Translations under genes and position numbers: made by a program
Origin: Candidatus Cloacimonadota bacterium
GTDB taxonomy: Bacteria; Cloacimonadota; Cloacimonadia; Cloacimonadales; TCS61
Reading direction: 5' to 3'
Assembly: GCA_027858325.1 (NCBI GenBank)
Contig: JAQICU010000117.1
Location: forward strand, 1 to 5,587
DNA: 5,587 nucleotides
The notes under the pieces: model-generated
Database searches by the model: none
What the model saw: the letters and a program-made list of their open reading frames with translations, nothing else
What the model was told of the DNA's origin: nothing
Shown here: piece by piece, positions 1-5,200 of the stretch
Layout of the letters: each line of letters starts with the position of its first letter
Numbering within the stretch: the stretch's first letter is position 1

Positions 1-28
1 CTTACCCTTTTTTTTAAAATTTGTTGAG

Positions 29-1051
29 TTAAGATTCATCAAATTTATCAGCTTTATTTAGAACTTTTATTATTTTATTTTTATCAACAAGTTTAGAAAG
101 AGTATCATATTCTTTTTTGTTTTCATCACCATCGATAACAAATAGAACTTTATGTGAATCCTTAATGATCTCATAAGACCGTTTTATACCGATCTTTTCA
201 ATTTGGTCAGTTGCTTCCCGCAAACCGGCAGTATCAAAAACCCGTACAAGATATCCATTCAGAGAAATAACCTCTTCGAGATAATCGCGTGTAGTTCCCG
301 GAATTGGTGTTACAATTGCCCGCTCTGTTTCCAGAAAGGAATTGAAAATACTGGATTTCCCAACATTTGGAGCGCCCACCAAACTTACCTTCAATCCTTC
401 TTTTATGATCAGACCTTCTTCACCCGTTTTAGCTAGCTGATTAAGTTCCTGATTCAGAGATGTAAGTCCATTAATTAAATTGTCATTATCTATTTCGTCC
501 AGATCCTGTTCCAGGAAATCAATTTCAAGTTCAAGTTGAGTACGAAAATCTGTTAATTGAGTTAATAGTTTTTCAATTCGACTGCGCAAACTTCCCTCGT
601 ATTGTTGAAGAGCTGTAAGATGTGAAATCTTTGTTTTCGCAGTTAAAAGATCACCTACAGCTTCTGCTTGTGTAAGCCCGATCTTATCATTCAGAAATGC
701 GCGTTGAGTAAATTCTCCGGGTTCGGCTAATCTGGTATTGCGAAGTAAGATTTGGAGAATTTGATTTGTAATAAAAGTACTGCCGTGACACGAAATTTCT
801 ACAACATCCTCTCCTGTATAACTATGAGGTGCATTAAAAACAGTTACAATTACTTCATCCACAAGTTTTCCAGAATCCAATATTCGACCAAAAATAGCTT
901 TATGAGAGGGTTGTTTTATCAGATCAGTTTTGCTTGTGAATATTTTGGAAACAACATTAATAGCATCGGTTCCACTAACTCTGAGAATGGATATTCCGCC
1001 AATTCCCAAGGGAGTGGAAATTGCCGAAATTGTATCGTGTGAATATTCCAT
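29..1051 (-). CDS. mnmE: tRNA modification GTPase MnmE (TrmE), C-terminus missing, probable frameshift
   Basis: MnmE works with MnmG (GidA) in the cytoplasm to build the 5-carboxymethylaminomethyl group on wobble uridine 34 of certain tRNAs, using methylene-tetrahydrofolate, GTP and a one-carbon or glycine donor. The 340 residues show the N-terminal folate-binding domain (about 1-118, with the PGEFTQRAFLN segment at 111-121), the start of the helical domain (about 119-215), and a Ras-like G domain with G1 GAPNVGKS at 226-233, G2 TTRD at 253-256, G3 DTAG at 273-276 and G4 NKAD at 332-335. The family is usually about 450 residues; here a TAA ends the frame five residues after G4, so G5, the last helices and the C-terminal C-[ILV]-G-K-C motif are absent. 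The -1 frame past the stop is open to the window edge and reads LTQQILKKRV, as expected between G4 and G5. The ATG lies 7 bases after the dxs stop with only an A-rich weak ribosome site, suggesting translational coupling. Family assignment is very secure; whether the gene is functional is open. Confidence 0.93.
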   Translation of the reverse strand: MEYSHDTISAISTPLGIGGISILRVSGTDAINVVSKIFTSKTDLIKQPSHKAIFGRILDSGKLVDEVIVTVFNAPHSYTGEDVVEISCHGSTFITNQILQILLRNTRLAEPGEFTQRAFLNDKIGLTQAEAVGDLLTAKTKISHLTALQQYEGSLRSRIEKLLTQLTDFRTQLELEIDFLEQDLDEIDNDNLINGLTSLNQELNQLAKTGEEGLIIKEGLKVSLVGAPNVGKSSIFNSFLETERAIVTPIPGTTRDYLEEVISLNGYLVRVFDTAGLREATDQIEKIGIKRSYEIIKDSHKVLFVIDGDENKKEYDTLSKLVDKNKIIKVLNKADKFDES

Positions 1052-1058
1052 TTGTATT

Positions 1059-2918
1059 CTATTTTAAAATAGAGATGATCTCTTTGGTTATTTGTTTTGC
1101 GGATATTCCAATCATATTTTTTAGTTGATCTACAGATCCATGTTCAATAAACTCATCAGGAATTCCATAAGAATGAATCTTCACAGCAGAATTTGAAAAA
1201 TGGGATTTTAACATACTGCCAAAACCACCGATAAGTGCATTATCCTCAATCGTAATTATCGTATGAACTTTCTTTTCAAGATTATTGAATAATGTTATAT
1301 CAAGAGGTTTTAGAAAACGTGGATTAATGAGATATGGATTAATATCAGGAAGTTTATTTTTCAATTCTTGAAAGATAATTTCTGCATCTTCCATTGCTTT
1401 CCCAACACCAATTATTGCGATGTCTTTTCCCTCTTGCACAATCACGCTTTTTCCAATTTCAATTGGTTCGATCTTGTCATTTAAATAAGTTGCACAACCT
1501 CGTGGATAACGAATTACAATTGGTCCATCTTTATACTTTGCGGAGAATTTAAGCATTGCAGATAATTCCTCAGCATTAGCAGGAATAAGAATAATAAGTC
1601 CGGGAACCACATTTAAATAAGAAAGATCAAAAACGCCATGATGTGTTGCTCCATCATCACCAACTAATCCTGCCCGATCTAGACAAAATACAACAGGTAA
1701 CTTCTGCAGAGCAATATCATGAATGACCTGATCCAAAGCTCGTTGGAGGAAAGTGGAATAGATCGCTACAAATGGTTTGATCCCCTGTACGGCAAGACCA
1801 CCTGCAAAAGTTACAGCATGTTGTTCTGCTATGGCAACATCAAAAAATCGTTCAGGGAATTTTTCTGCATACTCGACTAAACCTGTACCATCTGTCATTG
1901 CAGCTGTAATAGCTACAATATCTTTATTTTTTTCAGCAATCTTACATAATGTATTCCCAAAAACTTTTGAATAGGTTTCAGCCTTTTTTTTCTTACTTTT
2001 CCCGGTTTTTATTTCATAAGGTCCCAGTCCATGGAACCGAGCTGCATCATCTTCTGCATATTCATAACCCTTTCCTTTCTGTGTTACAATATGAACGAAG
2101 ATCGGTCCTGTAAGATTTGTTTTAATTTTATGGAAGATTCTAATCATCCTAGGAATATCATGTCCATCGATTGGTCCAAGGTATTTAAATCCCAGATCTT
2201 CAAAAATAATATTTGGAGCTAGAGTATTTATCATGTTCTCTTCTAAAGTTCGTGCGCTTAAGATCACTCTTCTACGTATGCGACTTGGAAGATGTTGAAC
2301 AAAATCCCATATAAGATTTTTGGTTGCATTATATGGTCTACTTACTAACATATTAGTTAAATGTGCTTGAAGAGCACCGACATTTTTAGAAATAGAAAAA
2401 TTATTATCATTCAAAATAACTATCATATCTTTTTGGAGATGTCCGGCATGATTTAATGCCTCAAAAGCCATCCCTCCAGTGAGTGCGCCATCACCTATAA
2501 CTGCAATTGAATGACACTTTTCATTTTTCATCTCTTTGGCTACAGCTATTCCAAGAGCGGCGGAAATAGAAGTACTGGCATGACCAACTCCATAAGCATC
2601 GTACTTGCTTTCAAAGATATTATTGAATCCGCTTAATCCATTAAACTGACGCAGAGTATCAAATTGTTCATTTCGTTCTGTTAGTATTTTATAGGCGTAA
2701 GACTGATGCCCAACATCCCAAACTATTCTGTCTTCCAATGGATCAAACATTTTAAGTAATGCAATTGCAATATCAGTTGCTCCTAAACTTGGTGCAACAT
2801 GGCCACCTGTTTTTGCTGTCACCTGAATTATTCTCTTTCTTATATCCTCTGCTAATTCCTGCAACTGTGCAATTGAGAGCTTCTTCACATCCTTCGGTGT
2901 TTTTATTTTTTCTAACAT
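1059..2918 (-). CDS. dxs: 1-deoxy-D-xylulose-5-phosphate synthase
   Basis: Dxs condenses pyruvate and glyceraldehyde 3-phosphate into 1-deoxy-D-xylulose 5-phosphate with release of CO2, the first step of the MEP isoprenoid pathway; it is a thiamine-diphosphate-dependent cytoplasmic homodimer. The protein has 619 residues, the normal family length. Visible landmarks are H40 in TGGHVAPSLG (E. coli H49), H71 in DVGHQSYAYKILT (E. coli H80), VGHASTSIS at 111-119, the thiamine-diphosphate motif starting GDGALTGG at 142-149 and closing at NDNN 170-173, and FEDLGFKYLGPIDGHD at 239-254. In the pyrimidine-binding domain are the catalytic glutamate E365 in AEQHA (E. coli E370), R393 in STFLQRA, D422 and H426 in GDDGATHHG, and R473 in YPRG. 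A transketolase C-terminal domain follows from about 495. Every key residue I checked is present, so it should be active. A Lys-rich linker at 307-312 is encoded partly by an A8 run. The start has a modest AAAGG site upstream. The gene lies between engB and mnmE, probably in one operon. Confidence 0.98.
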   Translation of the reverse strand: MLEKIKTPKDVKKLSIAQLQELAEDIRKRIIQVTAKTGGHVAPSLGATDIAIALLKMFDPLEDRIVWDVGHQSYAYKILTERNEQFDTLRQFNGLSGFNNIFESKYDAYGVGHASTSISAALGIAVAKEMKNEKCHSIAVIGDGALTGGMAFEALNHAGHLQKDMIVILNDNNFSISKNVGALQAHLTNMLVSRPYNATKNLIWDFVQHLPSRIRRRVILSARTLEENMINTLAPNIIFEDLGFKYLGPIDGHDIPRMIRIFHKIKTNLTGPIFVHIVTQKGKGYEYAEDDAARFHGLGPYEIKTGKSKKKKAETYSKVFGNTLCKIAEKNKDIVAITAAMTDGTGLVEYAEKFPERFFDVAIAEQHAVTFAGGLAVQGIKPFVAIYSTFLQRALDQVIHDIALQKLPVVFCLDRAGLVGDDGATHHGVFDLSYLNVVPGLIILIPANAEELSAMLKFSAKYKDGPIVIRYPRGCATYLNDKIEPIEIGKSVIVQEGKDIAIIGVGKAMEDAEIIFQELKNKLPDINPYLINPRFLKPLDITLFNNLEKKVHTIITIEDNALIGGFGSMLKSHFSNSAVKIHSYGIPDEFIEHGSVDQLKNMIGISAKQITKEIISILK

Positions 2919-2925
2919 AATTCAA

Positions 2926-2930
2926 CCTTT
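2926..2930 (-). promoter_or_regulatory. Ribosome-binding site of dxs
   Basis: On the minus strand AAAGG stands 7 bases before the dxs ATG (2916-2918). It is a partial Shine-Dalgarno match and supports this ATG, which also gives the usual Dxs N-terminus. No promoter is evident in the 52-base gap to engB, fitting co-transcription. Confidence 0.5.
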
Positions 2931-2970
2931 ATAACATTGAATCAAAAAACATATTTATTAAATTCAATTG

Positions 2971-3588
2971 TCAATTAAAATCAATAACCCGATCTGTGAT
3001 CCAGTTCAAAATGTTTTCGATTCCTTTTTTTTTCAACGATGAACATACGAATATTTGCTGATCATTCAAATGCAGTCCACTTTTTAATTTCATTATTGCA
3101 GCATTTGCTTTGGATTTAGGTATCTTATCAGATTTTGTAGCAGCGACCATAAACGGAATATTCATCGATTGCAGCATTTGTATCATGAGAATATCTTTGG
3201 GATCTGCTTTAGGTCTAATATCAACTAAAGCGACAACACCTCGGAGTTGCTGTCTGTTTTCAAAGAAGGTTAATATCATCTTTTTCCATGAGTCTCGCTG
3301 AGTTTTGCTTACTTTTGCATATCCATACCCAGGTAGGTCAACAAAACTAAAAAATCCTTCCAAGTCTTTATTATCGATTTTGAATCTGATCTCAAAGAAA
3401 TTTATCAATCGTGTTTTACCTGGTTTATTACTAACCTTGGCAATTGATTTTCGATTCAGCAGCGTATTTATCAGAGTTGATTTTCCCACATTGGATTTTC
3501 CGGTAAAGGCAATTTCCGCAAAAGCAGTAGGATAATAATCTTTGGGTGTTACTGCACTTTTAACAAATTTCGATTCTACAATTCGCAT
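2971..3588 (-). CDS. engB: Ribosome biogenesis GTP-binding protein EngB (YihA/YsxC)
   Basis: EngB is a small TrmE-Era-EngA-YihA-Septin-type GTPase, usually essential, that acts in late assembly of the large ribosomal subunit. The 205-residue length is typical. Visible G motifs are G1 GKSNVGKS at 30-37, the G2 threonine T59 within NKPGKTR (54-60), G3 DLPG at 84-87 in the family-specific VDLPGYGYAKV stretch, G4 TKSD at 151-154 and the G5-type CSS at 182-184. The segment RGVVALVDIRPKADPKD (116-131) is also characteristic of EngB and sets it apart from Era or EngA. The ATG follows a good AAGGAG site by four bases. It is the first gene after a near-consensus promoter and precedes dxs by 52 bases on the same strand. 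One oddity is an A9 run (3025-3033 on the map) encoding three lysines just after G5. The protein looks intact and the assignment is very secure. Confidence 0.97.
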   Translation of the reverse strand: MRIVESKFVKSAVTPKDYYPTAFAEIAFTGKSNVGKSTLINTLLNRKSIAKVSNKPGKTRLINFFEIRFKIDNKDLEGFFSFVDLPGYGYAKVSKTQRDSWKKMILTFFENRQQLRGVVALVDIRPKADPKDILMIQMLQSMNIPFMVAATKSDKIPKSKANAAIMKLKSGLHLNDQQIFVCSSLKKKGIENILNWITDRVIDFN

Positions 3589-3592
3589 TTTA

Positions 3593-3598
3593 CTCCTT
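3593..3598 (-). promoter_or_regulatory. Ribosome-binding site of engB
   Basis: AAGGAG on the minus strand, four bases (TAAA) before the engB ATG, is a strong Shine-Dalgarno match and fixes the start. The same AGGAGTAAAATG arrangement precedes the kinase gene at 5201. Confidence 0.8.
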
Positions 3599-3622
3599 AC
3601 ATTTCAGCAACTAACAATTATT

Positions 3623-3643
3623 GTTGGCTTTGCGAAGCACAAC
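3623..3643 (-). repeat. Imperfect hairpin in the engB leader
   Basis: Read on the minus strand, GTTG then a single T, GCTT, loop CGCA, AAGC and CAAC can form an 8-bp stem with one bulged T. It is the most G+C-rich element of the gap and lies about 35 bases upstream of the engB start, inside the predicted transcript. It is not followed by a T run, so it does not look like a terminator. It could be a regulatory leader structure or one copy of a dispersed intergenic repeat; its role is unknown. Confidence 0.5.
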
Positions 3644-3681
3644 GACAACTTCTAACTAACAAAAACGAACAACTTCAATTA
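3642..3681. repeat. Imperfect direct repeat, two 17-base copies
   Basis: ACGACAACTTCTAACTA (3642-3658) recurs in altered form as ACGAACAACTTCAATTA (3665-3681), the copies offset by 23 bases. The exact 9-mer AACTAACAA also occurs twice nearby, at 3609-3617 and 3654-3662. These fill much of the engB leader. They could be binding sites or simple A/C-rich sequence drift; the sequence does not decide. Confidence 0.4.
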
Positions 3682-3706
3682 GCGTAGTTCAATATATTCT
3701 TTTGTC

Positions 3707-3735
3707 ATTATAGAGTTTGTGTAAGTCATTGGCAA
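3707..3735 (-). promoter_or_regulatory. Sigma70-type promoter for engB-dxs-mnmE
   Basis: On the minus strand a TTGCCA -35 box (3730-3735, five of six consensus bases) is followed by a 17-base spacer and a perfect TATAAT -10 box (3707-3712). The expected start is near 3700, giving a leader of about 110 nt before the engB ATG. The -35 box lies 6 bases past the queD stop codon, so engB and the genes behind it can be transcribed independently of queD. The spacing and position make this the best promoter in the window. Confidence 0.7.
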
Positions 3736-3741
3736 AATTGA

Positions 3742-4113
3742 TTATTCCTCGAAATAGACCATTGACGTAATATCAGATTCCCAAACTTCAACTTCAGCAA
3801 TATTACAATCCGGAAAATTTATGCGTCTCTTCATTTCATGATAAATGAATTTTGCAATATTCTCTGAAGTCGGATTAATTCCTTTAAAATACTCCAATTC
3901 GTTTAAATAGGTATGATCGAGCATCATAATTACTTCATTCAAATATTTCTTAACTTCACCATAATCTATTGTCATTCCAATATTATCAACTTTTCCGCAA
4001 TAAATTCCAATACGTACTTTCCAGTTATGACCATGAAGGTTCTTGCATAAACCTTTGTATCCATCCAGTTTGTGAGCAGATGAGAAATTAGAGGTCACAT
4101 TCAATTTATACAT
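3742..4113 (-). CDS. queD: 6-carboxy-5,6,7,8-tetrahydropterin synthase QueD
   Basis: QueD converts 7,8-dihydroneopterin triphosphate, made by GTP cyclohydrolase I, to 6-carboxy-tetrahydropterin, the second step toward preQ0 and queuosine, the modified guanosine at tRNA position 34. The 123 residues match the usual size of bacterial members of the 6-pyruvoyl-tetrahydropterin synthase family. Zinc ligands are H14 (in SAHKL), H27 and H29 of the C-x3-HGH motif; C23 is the catalytic cysteine; D66 and H67 (LDHTYLNE) complete the proton relay; PTSEN at 81-85 and E112 (VWES) contact the pterin. C23 in place of the glutamate of the folate-type PTPS-III variant points to queuosine rather than folate synthesis. 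A strong AAGGAGG site precedes the ATG. It is transcribed divergently from the membrane-protein gene. No other queuosine gene (queC, queE, queF) is in the window. Confidence 0.93.
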   Translation of the reverse strand: MYKLNVTSNFSSAHKLDGYKGLCKNLHGHNWKVRIGIYCGKVDNIGMTIDYGEVKKYLNEVIMMLDHTYLNELEYFKGINPTSENIAKFIYHEMKRRINFPDCNIAEVEVWESDITSMVYFEE

Positions 4114-4117
4114 AGCT

Positions 4118-4124
4118 CCTCCTT
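4118..4124 (-). promoter_or_regulatory. Strong ribosome-binding site of queD
   Basis: AAGGAGG on the minus strand, four bases before the queD ATG, is a full Shine-Dalgarno match, the best in the window, and confirms the start codon. Confidence 0.8.
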
Positions 4125-4203
4125 AAAACAACCTCGAATAAATTTTGAACGTTAAATTTGTAAAGAACTTTAATAATTGACAAAATGAGTGCTGCTCAGA
4201 ATT
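4125..4203. promoter_or_regulatory. Divergent regulatory region between queD and the membrane-protein gene
   Basis: This AT-rich stretch must hold promoters for both divergent genes, but none is clear. For the plus strand, TTGAAC (4145-4150) with an 18-base spacer to TTTAAT (4169-4174) is possible. A perfect TTGACA at 4177-4182 has only the poor AATTTT at the right distance. On the minus strand TTGTCA (4178-4183) overlaps that box and could be the queD -35, with TACAAA as a weak -10 at a short 15-base spacer. These are guesses from matches to consensus, not firm calls. Confidence 0.3.
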
Positions 4204-4215
4204 TTTCAGCTGAAA
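4204..4215. repeat. Perfect 12-bp palindrome TTTCAGCTGAAA
   Basis: TTTCAGCTGAAA is a perfect inverted repeat with no spacer, lying 12 bases upstream of the Shine-Dalgarno site of the plus-strand membrane-protein gene. A dimeric regulator could bind such a site and act on the plus-strand gene, and conceivably on queD. It is too short and loop-free to be a terminator. Chance occurrence in an AT-rich gap is not excluded. Confidence 0.45.
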
Positions 4216-4227
4216 TAAATAATGTAT

Positions 4228-4231
4228 GAGG
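4228..4231 (+). promoter_or_regulatory. Ribosome-binding site that selects the ATG at 4238
   Basis: GAGG, six bases before the ATG at 4238, is the only good Shine-Dalgarno sequence here. It overlaps an earlier in-frame ATG at 4226, which itself has no such site upstream. This favours 4238 as the true start. Confidence 0.6.
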
Positions 4232-4237
4232 AAATTT

Positions 4238-5047
4238 ATGAAATGTAATGGTATGAGAAAAGAAAAAACAAAAAATGGCAGAAAAATTGAGGTTAGATGC
4301 AATACTGAACTTGATAAACATGCCCTTTTCTGTAAAGTGTGTGGTCAGCCAACTGGTGCTCTTTCCGGATCGCTTTCAGCAAAAGTGAATTATCAGAAAA
4401 TCTGGGAAAAATTCAAACTGATCAAATCTCAATATTATTCATTCTCAATTTTTATTGTTCTTACTTTCTTTTTGCTTATCGGTTTAGGAATTTTCTTCAG
4501 TAAATATCTGGCAGAGAGTTTCAAGATCGATCATTATCTCTTTGTTAATCTCATGCTATTGATATTGGTTCCATTTGTATTGATCCCATTTGGATTCAAA
4601 GAGAATTTTACAGATGAACCTTTCAAAATTTCAATGTACTTTAAGAAACTAAAAAAATACCCAAAATTCTTTCTGCTCGTGCTTGTAAATATCCTCTATT
4701 TCTTGCTTCTAAAAATATTTTGCACAGGTTACATTTTGGGAATTACTGTAGATCCGATCCTTCACCCGGTAAGATTTATTTTAGTTCTCTATTGGATAAC
4801 GATAACCTTTCCTGCAGTACTTCTTATTTCAAGGAAGAAAATGAATCCAATTAAAGCTGTAATTTCTTGTTACAGAGCAAGTGCAGAAACACGTTGGCAG
4901 CAATTTTTTGTTATGTTCAGACTATTTCTGATGAATGTTATTGGTGCAGCATTTGCCGGCTTGGGACTCCTCGTGACGATCCCATTTTCATATATACTGA
5001 TCGAAAAATATTACCAAAGTTTGGATGAATTTGAGCTTTTTGAGTAA
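4238..5047 (+). CDS. Zinc-ribbon integral membrane protein of unknown function
   Basis: I do not recognise a named family. With the start at 4238 the protein has 269 residues (273 from the ATG at 4226). The N-terminus holds four cysteines, C3, C21, C32 and C35, ending in CKVCGQPTG, which looks like a small zinc ribbon. About five hydrophobic segments follow, near 68-88, 100-120, 144-162, 179-197 and a long one at 227-256. Basic loops (KKLKKYPK near 136-143, SRKKMNPIK near 198-206) suggest that the ribbon and even-numbered loops face the cytoplasm. The end, NPIKAVISCYRAS followed by GLGLLVTIPFSYILIEKYYQSL, resembles the last segment of small multi-pass proteins such as DUF975 or the membrane domain of glycerophosphodiesterases, but this is only a resemblance. 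It is divergent from queD and 153 bases before the kinase gene. Coding is well supported by length, ribosome site and membrane pattern; the role is unknown. Confidence 0.85.
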   Translation: MKCNGMRKEKTKNGRKIEVRCNTELDKHALFCKVCGQPTGALSGSLSAKVNYQKIWEKFKLIKSQYYSFSIFIVLTFFLLIGLGIFFSKYLAESFKIDHYLFVNLMLLILVPFVLIPFGFKENFTDEPFKISMYFKKLKKYPKFFLLVLVNILYFLLLKIFCTGYILGITVDPILHPVRFILVLYWITITFPAVLLISRKKMNPIKAVISCYRASAETRWQQFFVMFRLFLMNVIGAAFAGLGLLVTIPFSYILIEKYYQSLDEFELFE

Positions 5048-5200
5048 TAACATTCAACACAGATTTGCACAGAAAATATGATTCATTATGATTTTACATT
5101 TCTATTTGTTGATTTCCTTTTTCGTTTTTTTTAGTGTTATTCGCGGGTTATTTTTTTAACTAACACACAGATTCTTTGAGTTTGTATAATTAGGAGTAAA
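5048..5200. other. Intergenic region with short repeats, no gene seen
   Basis: This 153-base AT-rich gap has no supported ORF and no clear terminator. It carries ACACAGATT twice (5057-5065 and 5165-5173), near the two ends; TATGATT twice (5077-5083 and 5087-5093); GTTATT twice, 11 bases apart (5136-5141 and 5147-5152); and an 8-T run (5125-5132) without a stem before it. The ACACAGATT copies resemble scraps of dispersed intergenic repeats, which only the rest of the genome could confirm. Confidence 0.4.
5191..5196 (+). promoter_or_regulatory. Ribosome-binding site of the deoxynucleoside kinase gene
   Basis: TAGGAG, four bases before the ATG at 5201, is a good Shine-Dalgarno match and sets the start. 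A TATAAT immediately upstream (5185-5190) is too close to drive a transcript containing this site. Confidence 0.75.

Noticed and set aside
29..40. Programmed ribosomal frameshift making full-length MnmE
   Set aside because: The site lacks a classic slippery heptamer or a visible stimulator, and MnmE is not known for recoding. A sequence error or mutation is simpler.
2936..2968. Inverted repeat ATTGAAT / ATTCAAT between engB and dxs as a terminator
   Set aside because: The stem is seven AT-rich pairs with a 19-base loop and no T tract after it, and engB-dxs spacing suggests co-transcription.
203..3535. Plus-strand ORFs of 63-96 codons opposite mnmE, dxs and engB
   Set aside because: They lie wholly inside highly conserved minus-strand genes, lack good ribosome sites and show no recognisable domain; they are antisense shadows.
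3742..4113. Reading the pterin enzyme as a biopterin or folate (PTPS-III) synthase
   Set aside because: The cysteine in C-x3-HGH, rather than glutamate, and the compact bacterial length fit QueD better.
5125..5132. 8-T run as a terminator of the membrane-protein gene
   Set aside because: No G+C-rich stem precedes the T run on the plus strand.
5185..5190. Perfect TATAAT just upstream of the kinase gene
   Set aside because: A start about 7 bases later would fall near 5197, leaving the Shine-Dalgarno site out of the transcript, and there is no -35 match at 16-18 bases upstream. A nearly leaderless mRNA is possible but unsupported.
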